DNA from: Pelagibacteraceae bacterium AG-325-J17
GTDB lineage: Bacteria > Pseudomonadota > Alphaproteobacteria > Pelagibacterales > Pelagibacteraceae
DNA length: 64,000 nucleotides
Direction: 5' to 3'
NCBI GenBank assembly: GCA_003282825.1
Contig: QBYM01000004.1
Span: 1 to 64,000 of the forward strand
In this document: positions 22,942-31,599 of the stretch, one piece after another
Layout of the letters: each line of letters begins with the position of its first letter
Numbering within the stretch: position 1 is the first letter of the stretch
Translations under genes and position numbers: made by a program
The notes under the pieces: model-generated
Databases searched by the model: none
What the model was told of the DNA's origin: nothing
The model's input: only the letters and a program-made list of their open reading frames with translations

Positions 22942-23409
22942 TTTTTTTTTACTCATAGCGAATTTTTTATGGATTCGCCATCTAGACTCTTCTCGAACAA
23001 TATAACCACAGCAATTTTTAGCTCGACATTTGCATGGAAATTGTTTGTAGTCTTTATCAAAGCCAAATCCATAATCACAAGTAAATTCCTCTCCTTTTTT
23101 AATATCTTTTATAGCTGTTATCCAAATTTTTAAACCTTTGCCATCATATTGAGAGTTAGGATCACAGCTATGGTTAATTAATCCTGCTGTATTCCATGAA
23201 AAATCTCCATCGAGTGTATACCTTTTGTTTAAAGTAAACAAATATATTGGTTTATTGTTATCATATTTGTCGGACTCATCAACTTGCTTGTTAGTAATTA
23301 TCTTACCTGAGTAATTAATAATTTTTGTTCCTTCTTTAATGTCTTTGGCTGCATAAAGTCCCCGACCTTTATTATCAATTTTTGATTTTTTAATTTTGTA
23401 CAATTTCAT
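22921..23409 (-). CDS. SET-domain protein lysine methyltransferase
   Basis: A 162-aa stand-alone SET domain with a post-SET cysteine cluster. GRGLYAAKDIKEGTKIINYSG is the SET-N strand region, NHSCDPNSQY the SAM-binding NHSC motif, and FTCDYGFGFD the catalytic tyrosine region. CKCRAKNCCGYI is the CxCxxxxC post-SET zinc site. The family methylates protein lysines; bacterial targets are mostly unknown. It lies immediately downstream (same strand, 30 bp) of a deacetylase-family gene, so both may act on protein lysines, which is an inference. Confidence 0.85.
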   Translation of the reverse strand: MKLYKIKKSKIDNKGRGLYAAKDIKEGTKIINYSGKIITNKQVDESDKYDNNKPIYLFTLNKRYTLDGDFSWNTAGLINHSCDPNSQYDGKGLKIWITAIKDIKKGEEFTCDYGFGFDKDYKQFPCKCRAKNCCGYIVREESRWRIHKKFAMSKKKLVNNSR

Positions 23410-23439
23410 GAGGGATAGATATAATGAGCTAGAAATTAA

Positions 23440-24365
23440 TCAATTGAATTCAATAAGTGCGTTAACATGTTCATTAGCACTATTAGCTAAAGCGTTCAAA
23501 TCATATCCACCCTCAAGTATTGAAACAACTTTTCCTTGAGTAAACTTTTTAGTAGCATTCAAGGTTCTTTTGGTAATCTCATAAAAGTCTTTTGAACTTA
23601 ATTGAAATTGAGCTAAAAGGATCATCTTTATGTGCATCAAAACCTGCTGAGAATAAAAGAAAATCAGGTTTATATTGAACTAATCTCTCTAAAACTCTAT
23701 CAAAAGCATTAAAATATTGTTCAGAATTGGTACCAGCGGGTAAAGGAATATTTAGAGAGTTGTTAAAGTCTCCCTTATCTTTTTCTGTCCCTCCTCCTGG
23801 ATAAAAAAGGATATTGGTGAGTAGAAATATATAATGAATTTTTATTATCACGCATGACATCATAGTTTCCGTTACCCCAATGAACATCAAAATCTACACA
23901 AGCAATTCTTTTATATTTATATCTATTAATTAGATAATTTGTTGCGACTCCAGCATTTGATATACAACAAAATCCCATAGCTTTATCTTTTTCAGCATGA
24001 TGTCCAGGAGGTCTTGCTAAACAAAATGCGTTTTTAAATTGATTATTTTCTATTCCATCAATTGCTTTAATTGTTGAACCTGCAGCATCAAAAACTGCTT
24101 TTTTGCTTTCGGGTGACACAACTGTATCCCCATCTAAAAACTTAAGGCCTTTTTGTGGAAAAGAATTATTCAAATTCTCAATATATTCTTTTGAATGTGT
24201 CATTGATAAAATATCATCAGGCACACTAACCGGGGTTTCCCAAATTAAATCATTTCTTTTTTTTAATTTTTCTTTTATGGCAATTACTCTTTTAGGCTGT
24301 TCAGGATGACCATCACCTGTATTATGTTTTTCATAAGAATCAGAATTTATAATCGCTGTATTCAT
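23440..24365 (-). pseudogene. Histone deacetylase family (AcuC/acetoin utilisation-like) protein, frame broken by two +1 shifts
   Basis: Three ORFs in successive frames give one 307-aa HDAC-fold hydrolase once one base is removed from the A6 run at 23803-23808 and one from the A4 run at 23615-23618. Zinc-site and catalytic motifs are present: ARPPGHHAEKDKAMGFC (His-His dyad), VDFDVHWGNG (metal Asp/His), SAGFDAHKDDP (metal Asp) and LEGGYDL. Members deacetylate acetyl-lysine, polyamines or related amides. The gene starts 4 nt inside the dapE 3' end (minus-strand run dapE-HDAC-SET). Confidence 0.85.
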
Positions 24366-25519
24366 TTAAAGTAATTTTGCAAAATGTTCTCATAAATTTT
24401 TGTTAAATTTTTTAAATCTTTTAAAGATACTGCTTCATCCACACGGTGCATAGTCCTTCCAACTAAACCAAATTCTAAACCAGGTGATATAGATTTGATA
24501 AATCGTAGGTCTGAAGTTCCACCTGTAGTAGATAATTTTGGTTTTATTTTAGCAATTTTTTTAATAGTGTTTTGTATCATATATGTTGTTTTATCTGGCT
24601 TAGTTAAAAAAGCTTCACCAGAAACCCTATAATCAATTTTGAATTTTGATTTGTAATTTTTATTTGTTCTAAGAAAAATTCTGTTAAGTCTTTTTTTGAT
24701 AGAAGCTGAAGAATGTTTGTTATTAAACCTAATGTTAAATGTTGCCTCAGCTTTCGCAGGAATAACATTATCAGCAGTGTTGTTTATATTTATTTTTGTA
24801 ACTTCTAAGTTTGTAGGCTGAAAATCTTTTGTCCCTTTATCAAATTTAATATTTTTTAACTCATTTAAAATTTTTACAATAATTGTTGAGGGATTATTTG
24901 CTCTATGGGGATATGCGACATGACCCTGTACTCCAGATATAGTTAATTTGCCAGTCAAACTACCTCTGCGACCAATTTTAATCATTTCACCTAATCGATT
25001 TGGATTTGTTGGTTCACCGACTAAACAAAAATTTATTTTTTCTTTTTTTCTTTTAAGATATTCTACCACTTTTTTCGTTCCATTCACCGCATCACCTTCT
25101 TCGTCTCCTGTAATCAATAAACTAATTGATCCATTAAATCTTTTATTTTTTGATAAAAAAGTGCTCACAGCAGAAACAAAAGCTGCAATAGAGCTTTTCA
25201 TATCATTTGCGCCTCTTCCAATTAAATGACCTCTTTTTATAGATGGTCTAAAAGGATTTATTGTCCAATCTTTTATATTTCCTGGAGGGACAATATCAAC
25301 ATGGCCAGCAAACATAAAATTAGGACTTTTAGACCCTAATCTTGCATATAAATTTTTTACAGGTGAAAAACCTTTTTCTTTGAATTCTAATATTTTTGTT
25401 TTGAAACCAAGTTTTTTTAATTTTTTTTCTAAAAACTTCATCACTCCAGCATCTACTGGAGTAACAGTTGGAAACCTAATTAGCTCTTTAGCTAATTTTA
25501 ATTCATTAATCGTTTGCAT
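24362..25519 (-). CDS. dapE: Succinyl-diaminopimelate desuccinylase
   Basis: An M20-family dinuclear zinc hydrolase of 385 aa that releases LL-diaminopimelate for lysine and peptidoglycan. Metal-site motifs are FAGHVDIVPPG, GRGANDMKSS and ITGDEEGDAVNGT with catalytic Glu. SGEAFLT and STTGGTSDLRFI are DapE-like. It is preceded by dapD on the same strand with a 2-nt gap, giving two consecutive steps of the succinylase branch. Confidence 0.96.
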   Translation of the reverse strand: MQTINELKLAKELIRFPTVTPVDAGVMKFLEKKLKKLGFKTKILEFKEKGFSPVKNLYARLGSKSPNFMFAGHVDIVPPGNIKDWTINPFRPSIKRGHLIGRGANDMKSSIAAFVSAVSTFLSKNKRFNGSISLLITGDEEGDAVNGTKKVVEYLKRKKEKINFCLVGEPTNPNRLGEMIKIGRRGSLTGKLTISGVQGHVAYPHRANNPSTIIVKILNELKNIKFDKGTKDFQPTNLEVTKININNTADNVIPAKAEATFNIRFNNKHSSASIKKRLNRIFLRTNKNYKSKFKIDYRVSGEAFLTKPDKTTYMIQNTIKKIAKIKPKLSTTGGTSDLRFIKSISPGLEFGLVGRTMHRVDEAVSLKDLKNLTKIYENILQNYFK

Positions 25520-25521
25520 AA

Positions 25522-26325
25522 TTAGTCTCTTAGAAGATCGTTAATTGAAGTCTTTGACCTAGTTTTAGAGTCCACAGTTTTAATTATATGAACAGCATAT
25601 AGATCTTTATGTGTGCCTGGTACAACTACTGAATACGGAGGTATACGACCTTTCGTAATTTCTCCATTTGATCTATTAATAATTTTAGTACTTTGGCCTA
25701 TATAGCATCCCATTGAGAGAACACTTCCTTCCTCAACAATTACTCCCTCAACAACTTCAGACATGGCTCCAACAAACACATTATCTTCAATGATTGTTGG
25801 TAATGCTTGAGCAGGTTCTAGTACTCCGCCGATTCCAGAACCAGCAGATATATGGCAACTTTCTCCAATCTGGCAACAACTACCAGCACGGCTAAACGTA
25901 TCCATCATAGTTTTAGCCCCAATGTAAGCACCAATGTTTACATAACATGGCATAAGAACAGCATCTTTTCCTACGAATGATCCTTTTCTAACAGGCGAGT
26001 TTGGTACCATTCTAAAACCAGCTTTTTCATGGTCTTCTTTTGTCCAACCTGCAGTTTTACCTTTTAATAAATGAGCTTTGTCATACCAACTAGAGTATGG
26101 TCCATTTAAATTTTCCATTGGGTAAATTCTAAAACTTAACATGATTGCTTTTTTTAAATGCTGGTGAGTAATCCATTCACCATTTACTTTTTCAGCAACA
26201 CGAGATTTGCCACTATCTAAATCACTTATAACTTGATTAATAGTGTTCTTTAAAGATTGATCTGAATTAGGATTTACTTGATCTTTGTTTTCCCAAGCAT
26301 CATTTATAATTTTTTCTATAGACAT
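25522..26325 (-). CDS. dapD: 2,3,4,5-tetrahydropyridine-2,6-dicarboxylate N-succinyltransferase
   Basis: A 267-aa left-handed beta-helix acyltransferase using succinyl-CoA in the DAP/lysine pathway. Hexapeptide-repeat segments run through FVGKDAVLMPCYVNIGAYIG, SCHISAGSGIGGVLEP and VIVEEGSVLSMGCYIGQST. The N-terminal helical domain (EKIINDAWENKDQVNP) is typical. It lies between the HAD hydrolase (3-nt gap) and dapE. Confidence 0.97.
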   Translation of the reverse strand: MSIEKIINDAWENKDQVNPNSDQSLKNTINQVISDLDSGKSRVAEKVNGEWITHQHLKKAIMLSFRIYPMENLNGPYSSWYDKAHLLKGKTAGWTKEDHEKAGFRMVPNSPVRKGSFVGKDAVLMPCYVNIGAYIGAKTMMDTFSRAGSCCQIGESCHISAGSGIGGVLEPAQALPTIIEDNVFVGAMSEVVEGVIVEEGSVLSMGCYIGQSTKIINRSNGEITKGRIPPYSVVVPGTHKDLYAVHIIKTVDSKTRSKTSINDLLRD

Positions 26326-26328
26326 AAT

Positions 26329-27018
26329 TTACTGACTTTTTAATAACCTTATTTCTTTTAGAAATAAAGATAGATTTTCAATTTTGTGTGAAATAAAATC
26401 TTTATCAGCATCCATTTTTCCAAAATGCTCATCATTAATTAACCAAACAGTTGCACACCCACGCTCATACCCGATACTTAGGTTTTTTGCAATATCCTCA
26501 ATATAAATCGTTTCTTTTGGATCAATACCAAATTTTTTAACCATTGTGTCAAAAGTCTCTGCCTCAGGTTTGGGCACATATCCAGCATCTTTGATATCAA
26601 AAACTTTATCTCTACCAAATAAATCATACACTCCTAGATGTGTTAAAATATTTGCAGCATGGTCTGCAGAACCGTTTGTGAAGATAAATTTTTCCATATT
26701 TAATTGTTCAAGCTCATATCTCATAATTTTATCTGCTTTCATAAATGATAAATCTATATCGTGAACGAAGGATAAGAATTCATCTGGAGAAATTCCATCA
26801 TGTATCATTAATCCTCTTAGAGATGTATTGTATTTGTAAAAGTAATTAGTTTGTAATTCTTTGGCTTTATCTTTATCAATCTTAAGTTTTTCAGATATAA
26901 ATTGTGTCATTCTCTTTGAAACTTGACCAAATACTCGCTCTAGAGAATAATTGTTATGTTTACCATAACAAACACCATCAAGATCGAGGAGAAGATATTT
27001 TTTTTCTTTTAAGTTCAT
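26329..27018 (-). CDS. HAD-superfamily hydrolase, probable pyrimidine 5'-nucleotidase
   Basis: A 229-aa HAD protein. Motif I is LLLDLDGVCYG (nucleophile Asp), motif II IFTNGSADHA, motif III Lys in GYVPKPEAETFD and motif IV YIEDIAKNL. The cap is small and helical, as in the Sdt1/PHM8-like pyrimidine 5'-nucleotidase group commonly placed next to argB and dapD in alphaproteobacteria. Substrate is inferred from family. The start overlaps the argB stop by 4 nt. Confidence 0.82.
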   Translation of the reverse strand: MNLKEKKYLLLDLDGVCYGKHNNYSLERVFGQVSKRMTQFISEKLKIDKDKAKELQTNYFYKYNTSLRGLMIHDGISPDEFLSFVHDIDLSFMKADKIMRYELEQLNMEKFIFTNGSADHAANILTHLGVYDLFGRDKVFDIKDAGYVPKPEAETFDTMVKKFGIDPKETIYIEDIAKNLSIGYERGCATVWLINDEHFGKMDADKDFISHKIENLSLFLKEIRLLKSQ

Positions 27019-27863
27019 TTTCTGATTAATGTACCTGAGCCCTTATCTGAAAAAATTTCCCATAAACAAGAATGTTGTTTTGTACCATTAATTATACCAG
27101 CAGCAGTAACTCCATTATTTACAGCTGTTAGGCACGCGTTTACCTTAGGTATCATCCCGGAATTAATTGTTTCATCTTTTATCATCTCTAAAATCTCAGA
27201 AGAAGAAATTTCTGCTATCAGTTTTTTTTCTTTATTTAAAACACCATCAACATTTGTCATTAAGAGCAATCTTCTTGATTTAAGAGATTTCGCAACAGCC
27301 ATCGCCGCAGTATCACCATTAATATTGTGTGTTTGATTATTTTCATCTAACCCTAATGGGGAAACAATAGGTATTCTGTTTTGTTTAATAATATCTAATA
27401 AAATTTTGTTATTAATTTTTTTTGGTAGACCAACAAAACCAAGCTCTTTTGCTTCTGGCACCACCTCGATTATGTTATTTTTTTTTGTGTTAATAGAAAC
27501 AGCTTTAGACCCCATTTTTTCTAAAGAAGATACGATATCATTGTTAAAATCAATAAGAACTCTTTCAACAATATCTATAATTTTTTTATCAGTAACTCTT
27601 AATCCTCTTATGAAATTTGATTGAATATTAGATTTATCTAATTCCCTTTTTATTCTTGGCCCACCACCATGAACTACTACGATAGAGAGACCTAATTTAT
27701 TTAACAAACATATATCAGCTATGAAGTTTTCAAATATATTTCTATCGATAAAAACGTTACCTCCATATTTAATTACTATTAATTCATTTTTGTATTTTTC
27801 AATATATTTAGATACTTCTTTTATGGGTGGTCCATTTTCTGGTAATAATTTTTTTAGATCCAT
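27015..27863 (-). CDS. argB: Acetylglutamate kinase
   Basis: A 282-aa amino-acid kinase fold enzyme that phosphorylates N-acetylglutamate in arginine synthesis. It has VIKYGGNVF (ATP-binding Lys), VVHGGGPRIKRELD, the NAG-site FIRGLRVTD and NINGDTAAMAVA. GSGTLI at the end suggests the arginine-sensitive hexameric class lineage. argD and argF are at 56.9-59.0 kb. In many alphaproteobacteria engB sits between yidC and argB; here only 28 bp separate them. Confidence 0.96.
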   Translation of the reverse strand: MDLKKLLPENGPPIKEVSKYIEKYKNELIVIKYGGNVFIDRNIFENFIADICLLNKLGLSIVVVHGGGPRIKRELDKSNIQSNFIRGLRVTDKKIIDIVERVLIDFNNDIVSSLEKMGSKAVSINTKKNNIIEVVPEAKELGFVGLPKKINNKILLDIIKQNRIPIVSPLGLDENNQTHNINGDTAAMAVAKSLKSRRLLLMTNVDGVLNKEKKLIAEISSSEILEMIKDETINSGMIPKVNACLTAVNNGVTAAGIINGTKQHSCLWEIFSDKGSGTLIRK

Positions 27864-27891
27864 CAGCTTTTATATGATTACAACAACAACA

Positions 27892-29574
27892 TTATGTTGC
27901 AGTTTTAACTGTTGTTCTTTTCATAATAAAAACTTGTTGAGCCATAGTTAAGATATTATTTACAGTCCAATAAATTACTAAACCACTAGGAAACGGAGCA
28001 AGTATTACAGTTAAGAAAAGTGGAAAAAACATAAATATTTTTGCTTGCATAGCATCGGTAGGAGCAGGATTAAGTTTTTGTTGCACCCACATTGATACAC
28101 CCATTGCTACAGGCCATGCGCCTATAACTAAAAAAGATGGTACATCATATGGTAGTAAACCAAACAGATTAAATAAACTAGTTGGATCACGTTCACTTAA
28201 ATCATGAATCCAACCATAAAAAGGCATCTGCCTCATTTCAATGGTTACAAATAAAACTTTATACAAAGCAAAGAATACAGGAATTTGGACAAGTATTGGT
28301 AAACACCCTGACATTGGGTTTACTTTTTCTTTTTTATAAAGTGCCATCATTTCTTGCTGTAACTTCATTTTATCATTTTTATGAAGCTCTTTAAGCCTTA
28401 CCATTTCTGGTTGGAGCGCTTTCATTTTTGCCATACTTCTGAATGAAAAATTAGCAAGTGGAAAAAAGGCTAACCGAATACAAATTGTAATTGCAATTAT
28501 AGCTAAACCATAATTACCAAGAAGTTTAAAAAAATAATCAATTCCAAAAAATAATGGTTTAGTTATGAAATATAAAAAACCCCAATCTATAACTAAGTCA
28601 AACTTATCTATATTTAATGATTCAGCATATCCATCAATAACATCTACTCTTTTAGCAGCTACAATTATTTGCAAGCTATCTTCAATTGAACTATTTTGGT
28701 TAAGTTCTAGAGGCTCTGTGGTAATAAAATTTGCTCTAAACTTATTTTTATAATCAAATGTTGTTTTAAATTCTTTGTTTTTAGGTGGTATGATTGAGGC
28801 TACATAATATTTATCTCCAACACCTAACCAACCTTTTTGAGCAGTACGAGAAAATTTTTGATCTTGAATATCATCATAATCCTCTTCAATTAATTCATCA
28901 TCTAAAGTAGCAATTGGACCCTCATGAAGAATATAGAAGTTAGATAAACCTTCAGGAATTTTATTTCTAATTATTTGACCATAAGAATAAAAATTATATT
29001 TCTTGTTAGTAGAATTTATTACTTTTTGATTTATAGAAAATAAAAATTTGTCATCTAAACTTATTTCTTTTTCAAAAGTTATTCCTTGTTTATTAGTCCA
29101 AGATAATTTTATAGGTGATTTTTCTGTGAGAATATCATTTCCAACGATAGACCAGACTGTATCAGAACTTGGAATATCAATATTTTTATCGGTAGTAACG
29201 AATCCACTTTCAATAAAATAACCCTCTTCAATATTTCTTGGCCCTAGTAGTGTTACTTTTTCTTCACTTTCCAGACTTATTTTATAATCTTTAAAAGTTA
29301 AATCATCAATTGCTGCACCCTTTAATGCAATAGATCCAATGATACTTTGGTTTTCAAATTTTACTCTATCACTTTTTTCTAATGCTTCTTCTCTAGATAT
29401 CTGAACTAAAGTTTCTTTTTGTTCTAAAATTGGAGTATCGGTATTTTGTTCTATCTTATTTTTTTCAGATAAATTTTGTTTTGTTATTGATTGCTCTGGA
29501 GTAAAAAACAATGCATATAAAACTATTACAGCTGAAGATAAGGCTATTGCAGCTATTACGTTTTTAGATTCCAT
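27892..29574 (-). CDS. yidC: Membrane protein insertase YidC
   Basis: A 560-aa inner-membrane insertase/foldase. An N-terminal membrane anchor (IALSSAVIVLYALFF) is followed by the large periplasmic P1 domain (about residues 60-330), then the conserved insertase core with five hydrophobic segments. Core motifs are MAKMKALQPEMVRLKE, MALYKKEKVNPMSGCLPILVQIP and FSGLVIYWTVNN-like PSGLVIYWTVNNILTM. It works with SecYEG or alone. It is the end of the rpmH-rnpA-yidD-yidC operon and shares one base with yidD. Confidence 0.97.
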   Translation of the reverse strand: MESKNVIAAIALSSAVIVLYALFFTPEQSITKQNLSEKNKIEQNTDTPILEQKETLVQISREEALEKSDRVKFENQSIIGSIALKGAAIDDLTFKDYKISLESEEKVTLLGPRNIEEGYFIESGFVTTDKNIDIPSSDTVWSIVGNDILTEKSPIKLSWTNKQGITFEKEISLDDKFLFSINQKVINSTNKKYNFYSYGQIIRNKIPEGLSNFYILHEGPIATLDDELIEEDYDDIQDQKFSRTAQKGWLGVGDKYYVASIIPPKNKEFKTTFDYKNKFRANFITTEPLELNQNSSIEDSLQIIVAAKRVDVIDGYAESLNIDKFDLVIDWGFLYFITKPLFFGIDYFFKLLGNYGLAIIAITICIRLAFFPLANFSFRSMAKMKALQPEMVRLKELHKNDKMKLQQEMMALYKKEKVNPMSGCLPILVQIPVFFALYKVLFVTIEMRQMPFYGWIHDLSERDPTSLFNLFGLLPYDVPSFLVIGAWPVAMGVSMWVQQKLNPAPTDAMQAKIFMFFPLFLTVILAPFPSGLVIYWTVNNILTMAQQVFIMKRTTVKTAT

Positions 29575-29825
29575 TATTTTTTAACCTTTATTTTTTTGTC
29601 AACTGGATCAAATCCTTCTCCACCCCCTAAAAATTTTATAGGATGGCAAGATAAAATTCTTTTAAAACTCATATATAAACCTTTTAATAGACCAAATTTT
29701 TTTAATGCATCAATACTATAATCTGAACAAGTTGGTAAATATCTGCAAGAGTCTCCTATTAAAGGGCTTATCAAATATTTATATCCTTTTATTAATTTTA
29801 TCAAAATTATAGTGAGAATATTCAT
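29574..29825 (-). CDS. yidD: Membrane protein insertion efficiency factor YidD
   Basis: An 83-aa protein with the DUF37/YidD signature: [26 protein letters not shown] (cysteine pair), [10 protein letters not shown], and [19 protein letters not shown]. It is a peripheral inner-membrane protein that assists YidC-dependent insertion. It sits between rnpA and yidC with single-base overlaps on both sides, the canonical position. Confidence 0.95.
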   Translation of the reverse strand: MNILTIILIKLIKGYKYLISPLIGDSCRYLPTCSDYSIDALKKFGLLKGLYMSFKRILSCHPIKFLGGGEGFDPVDKKIKVKK

Positions 29826-30166
29826 TATTTAATTTTTTTAAATTCCTGAAATAAGGTTTCTTTTATATTAGTATAATCACTGTGTAACACACTCGCCTTA
29901 CATATAACAAGATAAGAAAAATTAAACTTTATTGTTACTTTTTTTACTGCTTCATTCATAATGTTTCTTAGTCTTCTTTTAATTTTATTTCTTTGAACCG
30001 CATTTCCTATTTTTTTCTTTGTCACAAAGGAAATATTTAGTTTATCATTATTTTTCTTATCTAATTTACCAAAGAAAATTGTAGCATATTTGTTTGATAC
30101 TTTTTTCTTTTTAAGCAATGATTTAAATTCTTCGTTTTTTGAAAGAGCAACAATTTTGCTTCTCAT
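29825..30166 (-). CDS. rnpA: Ribonuclease P protein component
   Basis: A 113-aa basic protein subunit of RNase P, which trims tRNA 5' leaders. The RNR region reads [22 protein letters not shown], and [11 protein letters not shown] is the conserved central loop. It follows rpmH by 4 bp and shares one base with yidD. It binds the catalytic RNA, whose gene is not in this window. Confidence 0.95.
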   Translation of the reverse strand: MRSKIVALSKNEEFKSLLKKKKVSNKYATIFFGKLDKKNNDKLNISFVTKKKIGNAVQRNKIKRRLRNIMNEAVKKVTIKFNFSYLVICKASVLHSDYTNIKETLFQEFKKIK

Positions 30167-30170
30167 TAAT

Positions 30171-30311
30171 TTAACCAGATACAGTTAATGATTTTCTGCC
30201 TCTAGCTCTTCTTCTAGCTAAAAGTTTTTTCCCACCCTTAGTTTTCATTTTCGACCTAAAGCCGTGTTTTCTCGCTCTTTTGATTTTTGATGGTTGGTAT
30301 GTTCTTTTCAT
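30171..30311 (-). CDS. rpmH: 50S ribosomal protein L34
   Basis: Too short for the ORF track. A 46-aa protein beginning [18 protein letters not shown] and containing [18 protein letters not shown], unmistakably L34. It is the first gene of the rpmH-rnpA-yidD-yidC operon. A good promoter lies 33 bp upstream (30344-30372). Confidence 0.97.
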   Translation of the reverse strand: MKRTYQPSKIKRARKHGFRSKMKTKGGKKLLARRRARGRKSLTVSG

Positions 30312-30343
30312 AATTGTGGTTAAATTTTTATTAAATTTGGCCC

Positions 30344-30372
30344 TTTATAGTAATTAAATATATAAATAGCAA
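30344..30372 (-). promoter_or_regulatory. Sigma-70-type promoter of rpmH-rnpA-yidD-yidC
   Basis: On the minus strand a -35 TTGCTA (30372-30367) and a -10 TATAAA (30349-30344) are separated by exactly 17 bp, placing transcription start about 25 nt before rpmH. This is the only gap upstream of the operon. Confidence 0.6.
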
Positions 30373-30403
30373 ATAGAAGATTTTATAAATACGATAATGA
30401 ATA

Positions 30404-31126
30404 ATGGAAAAAACTAAAAAAATTAAAATATTTGTAGGTTTATCTTACTTAATCTTGATATCCATATTTCTGTTTTTGTTTTTTTCAAAATTTAGTCTTC
30501 AAGAGATTACATCTTACAACTTTATAAAAGAAAATAGATCATATTTCTTAGAACTTAAAAATTCTAACTTATTTTTTATATCAACAATTTTTTTGTTTTT
30601 TACGATTTTATGGGTATTTCCATTTTTAGGATTTGGATCTCCAATAGCTTTAATTGGTGGATTTATTTTTGGAAAATGGTTGGGGACAATTCTTGTAGTA
30701 TTAGGTTTAAGCATAGGAGCAACCTTTTTATATTTGTTTGGTAATTTTTTTTTAAAGGATCTAATTAGAGAAAAATTTTTAAAAAGATACCAAAGCCTCG
30801 AAATTAAATTTAAAAAATCAGAATTTTTTTATTTATTAATTTATCGTTTTATAGGGGGAATTCCTTGGCAACTTAGTTGTCTTTTACCAACAATTTTTAA
30901 TGTAAAAGCAATTAATTTCTTCTTCGCAACATTAATAGGCATTATTCCTCAAATTTTTATAGCTGTTTCAATTGGTAGTGGACTTGAAAAGGTTATTGAT
31001 CAAAATTCAGAAGTTCCTGGATTATCAGAAATAATTTTTTCTTCAGAAGTATACGTTCCTATTCTAGCTTTTTTTATTTTAGTCCTGTTAACTATTCTTC
31101 TTCGAAAATTGTTTTATAAAAGCTGA
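30404..31126 (+). CDS. TVP38/TMEM64 (VTT-domain) membrane protein
   Basis: A 240-aa multi-pass protein. The first segment is near residues 10-28. The VTT core holds PFLGFGSPIALIGGFIFG and YRFIGGIPWQLSCLLPTIFNV, the re-entrant-loop motifs shared with DedA and TMEM41/VMP1 proteins, and a final helix (ILAFFILVLLTILL) closes it. Relatives are proposed lipid scramblases or transporters; substrate unknown. It diverges from rpmH and ends immediately before the minus-strand tRNA-Thr. Confidence 0.85.
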   Translation: MEKTKKIKIFVGLSYLILISIFLFLFFSKFSLQEITSYNFIKENRSYFLELKNSNLFFISTIFLFFTILWVFPFLGFGSPIALIGGFIFGKWLGTILVVLGLSIGATFLYLFGNFFLKDLIREKFLKRYQSLEIKFKKSEFFYLLIYRFIGGIPWQLSCLLPTIFNVKAINFFFATLIGIIPQIFIAVSIGSGLEKVIDQNSEVPGLSEIIFSSEVYVPILAFFILVLLTILLRKLFYKS

Positions 31127-31200
31127 TGGTGCTCCCACCCTGTACTGACCAGGGAACTAGTCCTTACCAAGGACTTGTTATACCATTTAACTACAGGAGC
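31127..31200 (-). tRNA. tRNA-Thr (anticodon GGT) with non-canonical T-loop
   Basis: The minus strand folds as a full cloverleaf of 74 nt including CCA. The acceptor is GCTCCTG/TGGGAGC with A73, the D-arm is GTTA-AATGGTA-TAAC, and the anticodon arm is AGTCC-TTGGTAA-GGACT (GGT, threonine ACC/ACU). The variable region is 4 nt and the T-stem is CCCTG/CAGGG. The T-loop reads GTCAGTA instead of TTCNANT, so T54 and A58 are both replaced by G. ORF 31126-31323 is a shadow of this gene. Confidence 0.88.
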
Positions 31201-31216
31201 GATTATCACAAATTGT

Positions 31217-31246
31217 ATTATATTGATAATAAAGCATTTTTTTCAA
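31217..31246 (-). promoter_or_regulatory. Sigma-70-type promoter of tRNA-Thr
   Basis: The minus strand carries TTGAAA (31246-31241), an 18-bp spacer and a perfect TATAAT (31222-31217), 16 bp before the tRNA 5' end. This independent promoter supports expression of the unusual tRNA. Confidence 0.6.
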
Positions 31247-31300
31247 ATTATTGCCTTAATTTTTTGATTAATATGATTTATATCTACTTAAAGAAATTAT

Positions 31301-31501
31301 ATGGGCATTCATTACGATTATAAATCTACTAAAAGTGCTAAGCTGATGGAAAAGCAGGCCAAAAGAGAAAAAAAGCTTGCTGAAAAAAAAGCTAAACGGC
31401 TTGCAAAAGAAGGCCCAAAAAAAGAAGATGACCATGATAAAACTTTAGATGCGTCAAAGCCTATAACATTAGATTTTCTAACTAATCCAAATAAAGAATG
31501 A
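31301..31501 (+). CDS. Small, highly charged Lys/Glu-rich protein
   Basis: A 66-aa ORF starting MGIHYDYKSTKSAKL. The central part (KQAKREKKLAEKKAKRLAKEG) is a charged helix, and the C-terminus (ITLDFLTNP) is more hydrophobic. Similar short basic proteins are common hypothetical genes in alphaproteobacteria, and I do not know a function. Its stop overlaps the next tiny gene (ATGA), which in turn overlaps dcd, so three genes appear coupled. Confidence 0.6.
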   Translation: MGIHYDYKSTKSAKLMEKQAKREKKLAEKKAKRLAKEGPKKEDDHDKTLDASKPITLDFLTNPNKE

Positions 31502-31599
31502 GTATAAAAGAAAAAAATGAGCGATTAAGCTTAGCGCTAAGAAAAAATTTAAAAAAAAGAAAATTGTTTCAAAAAAAAAATAAAAAAAAGAATAAATAA
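31498..31599 (+). CDS. Tiny basic protein upstream of dcd
   Basis: A 33-aa ORF too short for the ORF track: [22 protein letters not shown] then a Lys/Asn-rich tail. It resembles the short RLxxALRxNLxRRK proteins found next to murA in other alphaproteobacteria, from memory only. It is coupled by ATGA to the upstream gene and by TAATG to dcd. The tail has long A runs, so base-calling errors could alter it. Confidence 0.5.
   Translation: MSIKEKNERLSLALRKNLKKRKLFQKKNKKKNK

Noticed and set aside
31126-31323. ORF MVLPPCTDQGTSPYQGL on the plus strand
   Set aside because: It is the antisense read-through of the tRNA-Thr gene and its promoter; no protein features.
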